A DNA stretch of 26,536 nt, taken from Candidatus Eiseniibacteriota bacterium (GTDB taxonomy: Bacteria; Eisenbacteria; RBG-16-71-46; CAIMUX01; VGJL01). A program made the translations under genes and the position numbers. The notes beneath the pieces were generated by a model, which did no database searches, was not told the origin of the DNA, and worked only from the letters and a program-made list of their open reading frames with translations. The stretch is from contig WJJW01000284.1 of assembly GCA_014729455.1 (NCBI GenBank), positions 1 through 26,536 of the forward strand. The letters run 5' to 3'. Numbering within the stretch: position 1 is the first letter of the stretch; each line of letters opens with the position of its first letter. Positions 15,444 through 23,865 of the stretch are shown here, one piece after another.

Positions 15444-16277
15444 TCAGGAGCCGGCGTCCTCTTCCGGCGGCGGGGCCGGCTGCGGATCGGGATTTCGATT
15501 GAGGATCGGGTCGGTTCGGTCTTCGAGGCGCAGCCGCTCCAGGGCGTCCCCCGCCGCGTTCTGCTCCGCCTCCTTCTTGTTCCGGCCCTGCCCCTTGCCG
15601 AGCAGCGACCCGCGGACCGACACGTCGACCGTGAACAGCTTCATGTGATCCGGACCGATCTCGCTCACCACCCGATAGCGGGGGTGGGTCTTGTGCTTCG
15701 CCTGGACATACTCCTGCAGGAGGCTCTTGAAGTTGAGGTGGGCCCGATCCTCCAGGATCGTCGTCGCGGTCGCGAGCAGGTGCGTCTCGACGAAGCGCCG
15801 CGCCCTGCGGATCCCGCGATCGAGGTAGATCGCGCCGACGACGGCCTCGAAGGAGTCTGCGAGGATGGACGCCCGCTCCGCTCCGCCGGAGTCGCGCTCG
15901 CTGTCGCTGAGGAGGACGAACTCGCCGAGCCCCATCTGCTCGGCACGCGTTGCGAGCACTCCCTTGCTGACCAGGAGGGATTTCTTCTTCGTCAGCTCCC
16001 CTTCGCGATCGAGCGGAAAGCTGCGGTAGAGGTGCTCGATGACGATCAGCTCCAGAACCGAATCGCCCAGGAACTCGAGGCGTTCGTTCGAGCGGTTCGG
16101 ATCGCCCCCGTTGCTCCCGAGGAACGAGCGGTGGGTCAACGCCTGTTCCAGGATCCCCCGGTCGCCGAAACGGATCCCCGTCCGGCGTTCGAAGGCGGAG
16201 AGCGCATCCCGGATCGCCTGCTGCTTGACCTGCTTTTCTGAAGGCGGCTTCCGTCGCCAGATCCATGGAAACCGCAT
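15444..16277 (-). CDS. rnc: Ribonuclease III
   Basis: Double-strand-specific endoribonuclease for rRNA and mRNA processing. 277 residues, somewhat longer than E. coli RNase III (226) because of an N-terminal basic extension and a Pro/Asp/Glu-rich C-terminal tail (about 255-277). The nuclease domain has LTHRSF, the signature NERLEFLGDSVLEL (63-76) and the second acidic cluster DSFEAVVGAIYLDRG. The dsRNA-binding domain follows, with NFKSLLQEYVQAK, PRYRVV and a final GKGQGRNKKEAEQNAAGDAL. ATG 16277 has a purine-rich AGAGG upstream. It follows fabF by 50 bases, the same neighbourhood as in many bacteria (acpP-fabF-rnc). Confidence 0.96.
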   Translation of the reverse strand: MRFPWIWRRKPPSEKQVKQQAIRDALSAFERRTGIRFGDRGILEQALTHRSFLGSNGGDPNRSNERLEFLGDSVLELIVIEHLYRSFPLDREGELTKKKSLLVSKGVLATRAEQMGLGEFVLLSDSERDSGGAERASILADSFEAVVGAIYLDRGIRRARRFVETHLLATATTILEDRAHLNFKSLLQEYVQAKHKTHPRYRVVSEIGPDHMKLFTVDVSVRGSLLGKGQGRNKKEAEQNAAGDALERLRLEDRTDPILNRNPDPQPAPPPEEDAGS

Positions 16278-16327
16278 CGCGCCTCTCCCGCCGATCGCGT
16301 GACCGCCCGCGGACGCCGCCAGCTACA

Positions 16328-17578
16328 TCAGCCGGTTCCGTCCTCGACCTTCCGAAGCGCGAGGCTCACGTTGTGGCCCCCGAAGCCGAGCGAATTGGTC
16401 AGGGCACCGTGGACGGGCCTTCGCTCCGCTTTGTTCGGAACGTAGTTGAGGTCGCAGTCGGGATCGGGATTCTCGTAGTTGATCGTCGGAGGGATGACTC
16501 CCTCTATCATGGTCAGGACCGTCGCGATCAGCTCGACGCCCCCCGCCGCGCCGAGCAGGTGCCCGGTCATCGACTTCGTGGAGCTCACCGCGAGTCGGTC
16601 CGCATGGTCCCCGAACACCGATCGGATCGCCACCGTCTCGTACTTGTCGTTCAGAGGGGTCGAGGTCCCATGCGCGTTGATGTAGTCGATCTCCTCCGGA
16701 TTCATTCCGGCGCCCGAGAGCGCGAGCTTCATGGCCCGAGCGGCTCCCTCGCCCGCCGGAGCCGGAGCGGTGATGTGGTGCGCGTCGGCCGTGGAGCCGT
16801 ATCCGACGATCTCCGCCAGCACCTTCGCGCCACGCGCCCGCGCGCTCTCGAGCTGCTCCAGGACGACGATCCCGGCCCCCTCGGCCATCACGAACCCGTC
16901 TCGCTCCTTGTCGAACGGACGGCTGGCCCTCCCCGGTTCGTCGTTCCGGCTCGAGAGCGCCCGCATGTTCGAGAATCCCGCCAGAGAGAGCGGCATGATC
17001 GGCGCCTCGCTCCCCCCCGCGAGAACGACGTCCAGATCCCCGTCCCGGATCAGACGGAACCCCTCTCCGATCGCGTGGGCGCCGGAGGAACAGGCCGAGA
17101 CCGTCGCGAAGTTGCTCCCTTTCGCCCCGTACTCGATCGAAAGCTGCCCGGAGGCCATGTCGACGATCATCATCGGGACGAAGAAGGGGCTCACACGCGC
17201 GGGCCCCTTCTTGAACAGGATCCGCTGCTGCTGCTCGAAGGTCGTGATTCCGCCGATGCCCGAGCCGACGATCACCCCGAACCGCTCCCCGTCGACCTCC
17301 TCGACGTTCAAACCGGAGCTGTGGACCGCCTCCCGACCGGCCACGATGGCGTACTGGACGAACGGATCGGTCCGCTTCGCCTCCTTCGGTTCCATGTGGT
17401 CGGTCGGCTGGAATCCCTTCAGCTCACCGGCGAACCGGACGTCCTGATCGGACGTGTCGAACCGGGTGATCGGCGCGATCCCCCCTCGTCCCTCGACGAG
17501 GGAGTTCCAAAAGCTCCCGACGGAGAGGCCGATCGGGGTCAGCGCCCCCATGCCGGTGACAACGACTCGATTGGGCAT
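16328..17578 (-). CDS. fabF: Beta-ketoacyl-ACP synthase II
   Basis: Condensing enzyme that elongates acyl-ACP with malonyl-ACP in type II fatty acid synthesis. 416 residues. The catalytic Cys163 lies in VSACSSGAHA, His303 in NAHGTSTPLND and His340 in SMTGHLLGAAGG, the same numbering as in E. coli FabF. It also shows GSGIGG, PFDKERDGFVMAEGAG and a C-terminal NSLGFGGHNVSL. ATG 17578 is 16 bases after acpP, and the two are adjacent as in E. coli. FabF rather than FabB is supported by the sequence and the acpP neighbour. Confidence 0.96.
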   Translation of the reverse strand: MPNRVVVTGMGALTPIGLSVGSFWNSLVEGRGGIAPITRFDTSDQDVRFAGELKGFQPTDHMEPKEAKRTDPFVQYAIVAGREAVHSSGLNVEEVDGERFGVIVGSGIGGITTFEQQQRILFKKGPARVSPFFVPMMIVDMASGQLSIEYGAKGSNFATVSACSSGAHAIGEGFRLIRDGDLDVVLAGGSEAPIMPLSLAGFSNMRALSSRNDEPGRASRPFDKERDGFVMAEGAGIVVLEQLESARARGAKVLAEIVGYGSTADAHHITAPAPAGEGAARAMKLALSGAGMNPEEIDYINAHGTSTPLNDKYETVAIRSVFGDHADRLAVSSTKSMTGHLLGAAGGVELIATVLTMIEGVIPPTINYENPDPDCDLNYVPNKAERRPVHGALTNSLGFGGHNVSLALRKVEDGTG

Positions 17579-17594
17579 GCTCGTACTCCAGGGT

Positions 17595-17840
17595 CTAGTT
17601 CTTCGCCTCGAGATGCTCCTTCAAGTACTGGATGGCGTCCTTGACCCGCTCCATCTTCTCTGCGGCTTCGTCGGGGATCTCGATCTCGAACGCCTCCTCG
17701 AGCGCCATGACCAGCTCGACGGTATCGAGCGAATCGGCGCCGAGGTCGTCGATGAACGAAGCCTCGGGGGTCACCTTCTCCGGAGCCACCCCAAGCTGCT
17801 CGACGATGATGTCACGGATCTTCTGTTCGTAGTTTTCCAT
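17595..17840 (-). CDS. acpP: Acyl carrier protein
   Basis: 81-residue acidic carrier of growing acyl chains. The phosphopantetheine attachment motif GADSLDTVELV has Ser37, with the usual helix II signature after it and EIEIPDEAAEKM further on. I chose ATG 17840 (MENYEQKIRDII) because GGGAGG lies at the right distance; an in-frame extension upstream would add residues not found in acyl carrier proteins. It sits between fabG and fabF as in E. coli. Confidence 0.97.
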   Translation of the reverse strand: MENYEQKIRDIIVEQLGVAPEKVTPEASFIDDLGADSLDTVELVMALEEAFEIEIPDEAAEKMERVKDAIQYLKEHLEAKN

Positions 17841-17872
17841 CGATCCATCCTCCCGGGGACCATCATTCCCCA

Positions 17873-18652
17873 TCACGACATCGACATTCCGCCATCCACC
17901 GCAAGAACCTGCCCCGTGACATACCTCGCCTCGTCGGAGGCGAGATACGAAACGGCGTGCGCCACGTCCTCCGGTTGCCCGAAGTAGCGCAGGGGGATGT
18001 TTCCCCGCAGCGCCTCCTGGGCCTCCTGCGGCAGAGCCTCGGTCATCGAGGTCTCAATGAACCCCGGGGCCACGGCGTTCACCGTGATCCCCCGTTCGGC
18101 CAGCTCCTTGGCCACCGACTTCGTGAATCCGATCAAGCCCGCCTTGGCCGCCGTGTAGTTCGCCTGGCCCTTGTTGCCCGTCAGGCCGACGACCGAGGTG
18201 ACGTTGATGATCCTCCCCCAACGCGCCTTCATCATCCCTCTGGCGAACCCCTTCGTGCACAAGAAGGCGCCGCGAAGGTTGATTCCGAGCACCGTGTCCC
18301 ATTCTTCCGGGCGCATCCGGAGGACCAGGTTGTCCCGCGTGACCCCCGCGTTGTTGACGAGGATCTGGACCGGTCCCATCTCCTCGGTGACCCGTCCGGC
18401 CAGCGCCTCCACCTGTTCCGGCTCGGAGACGTCGCAGCGAACGTGGAGACAACGGCGCCCGAGCGCAAGGATCTCCCGGACCGCGGGCCCGTCGTCCTCC
18501 CCGGACCGATCGACGAGCACGAGGTCGTTGCCGTCGCGGGCGAGACGCAGCGCGATGCCCCGTCCGATCCCCCGGCTTCCCCCGGTGCCCAGCGCGATCC
18601 GGGCGGGCTCGGGATCCCGACCCGACCGGCCCTGGTTCGCGGGATCGCTCAT
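17873..18652 (-). CDS. fabG: 3-Oxoacyl-ACP reductase
   Basis: NADPH-dependent first reduction of the fatty acid elongation cycle; short-chain dehydrogenase fold. 259 residues from ATG 18652, which overlaps the fabD stop (ATGA) and has AGGAGG upstream. The nucleotide loop TGGSRGIG (23-30), NNAG (100-103), Asn125, Ser153, Tyr166 and Lys170 (YTAAK) make a complete SDR active site. The C-terminus VTGQVLAVDGGMSM is typical. The first 17 residues are a polar extension relative to E. coli FabG. Confidence 0.96.
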   Translation of the reverse strand: MSDPANQGRSGRDPEPARIALGTGGSRGIGRGIALRLARDGNDLVLVDRSGEDDGPAVREILALGRRCLHVRCDVSEPEQVEALAGRVTEEMGPVQILVNNAGVTRDNLVLRMRPEEWDTVLGINLRGAFLCTKGFARGMMKARWGRIINVTSVVGLTGNKGQANYTAAKAGLIGFTKSVAKELAERGITVNAVAPGFIETSMTEALPQEAQEALRGNIPLRYFGQPEDVAHAVSYLASDEARYVTGQVLAVDGGMSMS

Positions 18653-19581
18653 GGCTCCCCTCCTGCGTCGAAACGTTCGATCTCCTCCGCCTTCCCGACC
18701 GTGGCGGTCGTCGCCCCGCGATCCGTCGCCCGAACGAGACCGGACAGCACGCGTCCCGAGCCGATCTCGACGAATCGTTCGAAGCCGTCCTTCCGCATCC
18801 GCCGGATCGTCTCCTCCCATCGCACGGGCGAGAGGAGCTGGCGGGCGAGGCTCTCTCGGATCTCCGCCGACTCCCGCGTCGGACCGGCGCTCTCGTTCGC
18901 GTAGACGGGCACCTGTGCGGGAGAGATCGTCGACGCGTCGAGGGCTTCCCGCAGCCCGCGGGCCGCCGCCTCCATCAACGGAGAGTGGAACGCCCCCGCG
19001 ACGACGAGTCCGATCACCCTCTTCGCGCCCGCCTCCTTGCACTTCGTCATCGCCCGCTCCACCGCGTCGACCTCGCCGGAGATCACGATCTGGCCCGGCG
19101 AGTTCACGTTCGCCGGAACGACGACCCCGTCGACCTCATCGAGAGCGCTCCGGATCTCCTCGTGAGAGAGGCCGAGCACCGCCGCCATCGTTCCCGGACG
19201 CTCGCGACCGGCCTGGTGCATCAGCTCCCCGCGACGCCGCACCAGCCGAAGGCCGTCCTCGAAGCGGAGACTCCCCGCCGCGACGTAGGCGGTGTACTCG
19301 CCCAGGCTGTGTCCCGCAGCGGCCTGGAACGACAGCGGGGCGCGCGCCTCGAGCGCACGGAGAACGGCGATGCTGTGGACGAACAGGGCCGGCTGGGTGT
19401 TCCGCGTCTCCCGGAGCTCCTCCTCGGGGCCCTCGAAGCAGATCCGGGAGAGGGGGGCGTCGAGGACCCGATCCGCCGTCTCGAAGACTTCCCGCGCCTC
19501 CGGATACCGGTCGACGAGGTCCCGCCCCATGCCGACCTGCTGCGAGCCTTGTCCTGGGAAGAGGAACGCCGTCTTCACCAC
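18649..19581 (-). CDS. fabD: Malonyl-CoA:ACP transacylase
   Basis: Transfers malonyl from CoA to ACP. 310 residues, the standard length. FPGQGSQQVGMG (8-19), the nucleophile Ser92 in GHSLGEY, Arg in LVRRRGELM (about 113-121) that binds the malonyl carboxylate, and His199 in GAFHSPLM are all present. Two GTG codons (19581 and 19578) could start it, and the ribosome site is weak; the choice changes only one residue. It is 16 bases after fabH and overlaps fabG. Confidence 0.96.
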   Translation of the reverse strand: MVKTAFLFPGQGSQQVGMGRDLVDRYPEAREVFETADRVLDAPLSRICFEGPEEELRETRNTQPALFVHSIAVLRALEARAPLSFQAAAGHSLGEYTAYVAAGSLRFEDGLRLVRRRGELMHQAGRERPGTMAAVLGLSHEEIRSALDEVDGVVVPANVNSPGQIVISGEVDAVERAMTKCKEAGAKRVIGLVVAGAFHSPLMEAAARGLREALDASTISPAQVPVYANESAGPTRESAEIRESLARQLLSPVRWEETIRRMRKDGFERFVEIGSGRVLSGLVRATDRGATTATVGKAEEIERFDAGGEP

Positions 19582-19597
19582 CGCCCGGTCCCCCCGT

Positions 19598-20605
19598 CTA
19601 CCAACGGACCACCGCCGCGCCCCACGTCAATCCCCCGCCGAAGCCCACGAGCGCGACGAGGTCTCCGCTGTGGAGCCGGCCGGCCTTCCGCGCCTCGTCC
19701 AGCGCGATCGGGATCGAAGCTGCGCTGGTATTACCATACTTCTGGATGTTGGTGAATACCTTTTCCGGCGAGATGCCGAGCCGCTTCGCGGTCGCTTCGA
19801 TGATCCGGAGGTTCGCCTGATGCGTGACGAGCAGGTCGACGTCCTGCGCGCCGTATCCCGCCAGCCCGAGCGCCTTCACGCACTCGTCCGCCATCGTCCG
19901 CACCCCCATCTTGAACACCTCGTTGCCTCTCATGTGGATGCAATGGAGATGGTTGCGGACCGTCTCCTCGGAGGCCGGGAGCTTGCTTCCGCCGGCCGGC
20001 TGCTCGATCAAGGAGCCGAAGTTCCCGTCGGCGCCGAGGGTCAGCGAGAGGATCCCGTGCTCTTCGTCCCCCGGTTGGAGGATCGCCGCGCCCGCGCCGT
20101 CGGCAAGGAGGATGCAGGTCGTGCGATCCGACCAGTTCGTGACGCGGGAGAGAAGCTCCGCGCCGACCACGAGCACCGTGTTCGCTCGCCAGGAGGCGAT
20201 CATCCCTTGGGCCACGCTCAACGAATAGAGGAAGCCGGAGCAAGCCGCGCTGACGTCGAAAGCGAACGCGCGCTTCGCCCCGAGCTTCGACTGCAGCGTG
20301 CAGCCCATCGAGGGGAACACCTGGTCCGGGGTGACGGTCGCGCAGATGATCCCGTCCAGATCCTCGGCGCCGACCCCGGCCTCCTCCATCGCCGTCTTCG
20401 CCGCCGGGAGGGCGAGGTCGCTCGTGACCAGCCCCTCCGGGGCGATGCGGCGTTCCCGGATCCCCGTCCGCGTGACGATCCACTCGTCGGAGGTGTCGAC
20501 GATCTTCTCCAGATCCGCGTTCGTCAGAACGGGATCCGGAACCGCCGAACCGGTGCCCGCGAAACGGACCGGCCTAACCGAGGACTTGTCGCTCTGGACG
20601 TTCAC
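19598..20605 (-). CDS. fabH: Beta-ketoacyl-ACP synthase III
   Basis: Initiates fatty acid synthesis by condensing acetyl-CoA (or a branched primer) with malonyl-ACP. 335 residues. Catalytic Cys122 in VSAACSGF, His262 in THQANLRI and Asn292 in YGNTSAASIP. The start is GTG 20605 with AGAGGAG seven bases upstream; this places its first 32 bases inside the end of plsX, an overlap longer than usual but supported by the ribosome site. Extra residues 1-12 before the conserved VRFAGTG are a short extension. Confidence 0.96.
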   Translation of the reverse strand: MNVQSDKSSVRPVRFAGTGSAVPDPVLTNADLEKIVDTSDEWIVTRTGIRERRIAPEGLVTSDLALPAAKTAMEEAGVGAEDLDGIICATVTPDQVFPSMGCTLQSKLGAKRAFAFDVSAACSGFLYSLSVAQGMIASWRANTVLVVGAELLSRVTNWSDRTTCILLADGAGAAILQPGDEEHGILSLTLGADGNFGSLIEQPAGGSKLPASEETVRNHLHCIHMRGNEVFKMGVRTMADECVKALGLAGYGAQDVDLLVTHQANLRIIEATAKRLGISPEKVFTNIQKYGNTSAASIPIALDEARKAGRLHSGDLVALVGFGGGLTWGAAVVRW

Positions 20606-21626
20606 GATCCAGCTCCTCTTTGATCTGGTTGTTGACCTTCTTCCGGCTCGATTCGGCCGCGACCCGGATCGCGTTCTTGATCGCCAGGGGGGACGAGCTC
20701 CCGTGGCTGATCACGCAAACGCCGTTGACGCCGAGGAGCGGCGCGCCGCCGTACTCCTCGTAGTTCAGCTTCGACTTCAGACGCCGGAAGACCGGCTTGA
20801 GCAGCAACGCGCCGACGCGGAACTTGAGATTGGTCTCCATCTCCCGCCGGACCGTCTGCATGAACATCCCCACGACGCTCTCGGCGAATTTCAGGATGAC
20901 GTTGCCGGTGAACCCGTCGCAGACCACGATGTCGGCGGTCCCCTTCAGGATGTCCCGTCCTTCCACGTTGCCGATGAAGTTGAGATGGGGCCGCGCCTCG
21001 CTCAGCAGCTTGTACGCCTGGACCGCGACCTCGGAGCCCTTGGAATCCTCCTCGCCGATGTTCAGCAGCCCGACCCGCGGCTCGGGCACCTGGAAGATCT
21101 CGTGTGCATAGACCCCCCCCATCACGGCGTACTGGTAGAGATGATTCGCCTTCGAGTCCGAATTCGCTCCCGCGTCGAGGAGGATCGTGTGCCCGGTCCG
21201 TGTCGGGACGATGACGGCGATCGCCGGTCTCTGGATCCCCGGGATGCGGCCCAGCGTCAGGAGCGCGGAGGTGACGACCGCGCCCGTGTTGCCGGAGCTG
21301 ACGACCGCCTCCGCTTTGCCCCTCCGCAGGAGCTGTGTCGCGACCACGATGCTCGACCCCTGCTTTCGCCGGAACGAGAAGGCGGCCGACTCGGAGCTCG
21401 AGACGTACTCGGCGGCGTGCTCCACCGAGATCCCCAGCTCCTCCGCCTCGGCCCGGTCGAGGTGCCGGTAGATCCGCTCCTCGTCCCCGACGAGGACGAT
21501 CCGGAGCGTCCCGTTGAGTTCCCGGGCAGCCTGGATCGCGCCCTGGACCTCCACCATCGGGGCGGAGTCGCCGCCCATGGCGTCCAGGGCCACCCGGATG
21601 GGGCGGGTTACGGGAGCCAGATTCAA
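20574..21626 (-). CDS. plsX: Phosphate acyltransferase PlsX
   Basis: Makes acyl-phosphate from acyl-ACP, the precursor used by PlsY to start phospholipid synthesis. 350 residues. Motifs: VALDAMGGDSAP near the N-terminus, SSGNTGAVVTSAL, DAGANSD, LNIGEEDSKG, FIGNVEGRDI and VCDGFTGNVILK, all characteristic. The start is TTG 21626 with GGGAGG four bases before it; no ATG or GTG lies between that and the conserved core except internal ones. It links the rpmF end of the cluster to the fab genes, as in E. coli and many other bacteria. Confidence 0.95.
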   Translation of the reverse strand: MNLAPVTRPIRVALDAMGGDSAPMVEVQGAIQAARELNGTLRIVLVGDEERIYRHLDRAEAEELGISVEHAAEYVSSSESAAFSFRRKQGSSIVVATQLLRRGKAEAVVSSGNTGAVVTSALLTLGRIPGIQRPAIAVIVPTRTGHTILLDAGANSDSKANHLYQYAVMGGVYAHEIFQVPEPRVGLLNIGEEDSKGSEVAVQAYKLLSEARPHLNFIGNVEGRDILKGTADIVVCDGFTGNVILKFAESVVGMFMQTVRREMETNLKFRVGALLLKPVFRRLKSKLNYEEYGGAPLLGVNGVCVISHGSSSPLAIKNAIRVAAESSRKKVNNQIKEELDRERPERQVLG

Positions 21627-21676
21627 CGCGCCTCCCGGCTGCCTGTGGTCCGATCGATCACCGATGCGTGGGTCCC

Positions 21677-21850
21677 CTACTTCGGCTGGATCAGCTCATC
21701 CCGGTAGTGACCGCAGGACGGGCAGACACGATGCGGCCGGCGTGCCGCCCCGCAGCTGGGACAACGGTTGATGGAGGGCGGGCTCAGCTTCCAGTTCGCC
21801 CGGCGCTTCTTCCGGCGCGTGCTCGAGTGTCTTCTCTTCGGTAGGGCCAT
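21677..21850 (-). CDS. rpmF: 50S ribosomal protein L32
   Basis: 57-residue ribosomal protein starting MALPKRRHSSTRRKKRRAN, the typical L32 start. It keeps all four zinc-ribbon cysteines: C30 and C33, then C43 and C46 (CPSCG twice). ATG 21850 follows GAGGAA. It lies between yceD and plsX, the conserved yceD-rpmF-plsX order. Confidence 0.96.
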   Translation of the reverse strand: MALPKRRHSSTRRKKRRANWKLSPPSINRCPSCGAARRPHRVCPSCGHYRDELIQPK

Positions 21851-21911
21851 GGGGCTTGGTTCCTCTTCTTCCCTAGCGGTTTCCGTTGTTCCGGCCGTCT
21901 TTGCGGCTCGC

Positions 21912-22484
21912 TCATCCTTCCCCGCGCTCTCCATCCTGCCGGGGACGGTCGTCCTCCAGGATCGAACGCAGGGCCTCCCAGGGGCCGGCCGTCCCTTGGG
22001 GAGGGCAGGCGCAGTCTCCCAGATTTCTGTCATTTCCGCAACGCGGACACAACCCCTTGCAGTGCGGCCGGCAGAGGGGATGGCCGGGGATCTCGAGGAG
22101 GAGCGTCTCTCGGATCTCCCCGCCCAGGTCCAGAACCCGACCATCATAGTACACCAGCCCCTCTTCGGGGGCGTCCCCCTCGGCCGTCGCCCCTTCCCGA
22201 TCCCGCCTCCGCTTGCAATAGACCCGGATCTCCGGTTCGAGAACCGCCTCCAACTCCGCCAGGCAGCGGACGCAGCGCTGCCGGAGGCGGACCGCCAGCC
22301 GGCCCTGGACCTCCACGTTCGTGTGCGAGCGGATGAACCGCCCCTCCAGGACGATCGGCCCGAGGACCTCTCCGTCGTCTTCGGGAAGGTCGATCTCGTC
22401 CGCCCGCCCCTCGAGACGGCGCAGGTTCATCCCTTCGTTCAGGGTCTCCAGGGCGATGGAAAACGGGGTGCGCTCCTCGGACAT
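21912..22484 (-). CDS. yceD: DUF177/YceD family protein
   Basis: 190 residues. YceD proteins are encoded directly before rpmF in most bacteria and have been linked to 23S rRNA metabolism; their biochemistry is poorly known. Seen here: a CxxC pair (C71, C74, RCVRCL) in the mid part, the stretch VLDLGGEIRETLLLEIPGHPLC and the metal-site-like cluster CKGLCPRCG (C142, C146, C149), followed by CAC (158-160). The extra Cys residues suggest a bound zinc. The tail is charged and repetitive. It is eight bases after ndk. Confidence 0.9.
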   Translation of the reverse strand: MSEERTPFSIALETLNEGMNLRRLEGRADEIDLPEDDGEVLGPIVLEGRFIRSHTNVEVQGRLAVRLRQRCVRCLAELEAVLEPEIRVYCKRRRDREGATAEGDAPEEGLVYYDGRVLDLGGEIRETLLLEIPGHPLCRPHCKGLCPRCGNDRNLGDCACPPQGTAGPWEALRSILEDDRPRQDGERGEG

Positions 22485-22492
22485 CCCTTTCC

Positions 22493-22918
22493 CTACCGAG
22501 GCTCCGGTCGCAGCGCCAGGTTCAGATCGAACCAGGCGATCTCGTTTTCGGCGGTCTCGGGCGCATCGGAGCGGTGGACGGAGTTCTTCTCGATGTTCAG
22601 GCCGAACTCCTTGCGGATCGTTCCCTCCTCCGCGTTCGCCGGATCGGTCGCGCCGACGATCTTCTCGAGCCGATCGATCGCATCCTCCCCCTCGAGGACG
22701 GCGGCGACGATCGGGCCGCCCGCCATGAACGCGACGAGGGAGTCGAGAAACGGCTTCCCCTCGTGGACCTTGTAGAAGTCGCGCGCCTGCTCGGGCGTGA
22801 GCCGCACCATGCGCAGGCGGAGGATCCGCAACCCCGCCTCCTCGACGCGGGAGAGGATCCTCCCGGTCAAGCTCCGCTCCACCGCGTCCGGCTTGATCAT
22901 CATCAGCGTCTGCTGCAC
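22493..22918 (-). CDS. ndk: Nucleoside diphosphate kinase
   Basis: Equilibrates NTP/NDP pools through a phospho-histidine. 141 residues, standard length. MIKPDAV (7-13), the nucleophile His115 in NSVHRSDAPETAENEIAWFD, and GATDPANAEEGTIRKEFG (89-106) are all present. GTG 22918 has AGGGGAG upstream. It directly follows sucCD, which makes ATP or GTP from succinyl-CoA, a sensible pairing. Confidence 0.97.
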   Translation of the reverse strand: MQQTLMMIKPDAVERSLTGRILSRVEEAGLRILRLRMVRLTPEQARDFYKVHEGKPFLDSLVAFMAGGPIVAAVLEGEDAIDRLEKIVGATDPANAEEGTIRKEFGLNIEKNSVHRSDAPETAENEIAWFDLNLALRPEPR

Positions 22919-22976
22919 CGTAGCTCCCCTTCCTGCAACGTTCGTTCCCGGCGACCGGCTCCTCGACGCTCCGGGC

Positions 22977-23849
22977 TCACAGCCCCAGCGCCTCCTTCAT
23001 CAGCGGCCCGACCTCGGACGGGATCTTCGCCACGGGGATCCCCGCGGCGCTGAGCGCCTTGATCTTCTCCGCCGCCGTCCCGCTTCCGCCCGAGATGATC
23101 GCGCCGGCGTGCCCCATCCGCTTGCCGGGAGGGGCGGTCTGTCCGGCGATGAACCCGACGACCGGCTTGCTCATCTTCGATTTCACGAACTCGGCGGCCT
23201 CCTCTTCGGCCGAGCCGCCGATCTCGCCGATCATGACCACCGCCTTCGTCTCCGGGTCGGCCTCGAAGAGCGAGAGCACGTCGATGAAGTTGGTCCCGAT
23301 GATCGGGTCCCCGCCGATCCCGATGCAGGTCGACTGCCCGATCCCGGTCTTCGTGAGCTGGTAGACCATCTCGTAGGTCAGCGTGCCGCTGCGGGAAACG
23401 ACGCCGACCGGCCCCTGCTTGTGGATCTCCCCCGGCATGATCCCGACCTTGCACTTGCCCGGCGAGATCAACCCGGGGCAGTTCGGGCCGACCAGCCGGG
23501 TTCCGAGTCGGTTGAGGGTCTGCAAGACCTCGACCATCGACAGCGCGGGGATCCCCTCGGTGATCGCCACGACCAGGCGGACGCCGGCGTAGGCGGCCTC
23601 GAGGATCGCGTCCTTCGCGAACGCGGGCGGCACGTAGACGACCGACGTGTCGGCTCCCGTCTCGCGAACCGCGTCGGCCACGGTGTTGTAGACCGGAACC
23701 TGGTCGACCCGCTCACCGGCCTTTCCGGGGGTGACCCCCGCGACCAGATTCGTCCCGTAGGCCTTCATCGCGCGGGAGTGGAACGCCCCGTCCCTGCCGG
23801 TGATCCCCTGGACCACGACGCGGCTCTTCTCGTCGATCAGAATGCTCAT
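22977..23849 (-). CDS. sucD: Succinyl-CoA synthetase alpha subunit
   Basis: CoA-binding and phosphohistidine subunit of the TCA-cycle enzyme that couples succinyl-CoA cleavage to nucleoside triphosphate synthesis. 290 residues. VQGITGRDGAFHS (13-25), AGVTPGKAG (37-45), GPNCPGLISPGKCKVGIMP (121-139) and the phosphorylated His247 in RMGHAGAIISGG. ATG 23849 was chosen because GGAGGAGG lies just upstream and homology begins there. It is 16 bases after sucC. Confidence 0.96.
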   Translation of the reverse strand: MSILIDEKSRVVVQGITGRDGAFHSRAMKAYGTNLVAGVTPGKAGERVDQVPVYNTVADAVRETGADTSVVYVPPAFAKDAILEAAYAGVRLVVAITEGIPALSMVEVLQTLNRLGTRLVGPNCPGLISPGKCKVGIMPGEIHKQGPVGVVSRSGTLTYEMVYQLTKTGIGQSTCIGIGGDPIIGTNFIDVLSLFEADPETKAVVMIGEIGGSAEEEAAEFVKSKMSKPVVGFIAGQTAPPGKRMGHAGAIISGGSGTAAEKIKALSAAGIPVAKIPSEVGPLMKEALGL

Positions 23850-23865
23850 CCTCGTCCTCCTCCCC

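Noticed and set aside
16265..17644. 459-codon open frame on the plus strand
   Set aside because: Antisense to fabF with its full set of catalytic residues; the product has no recognisable motif.
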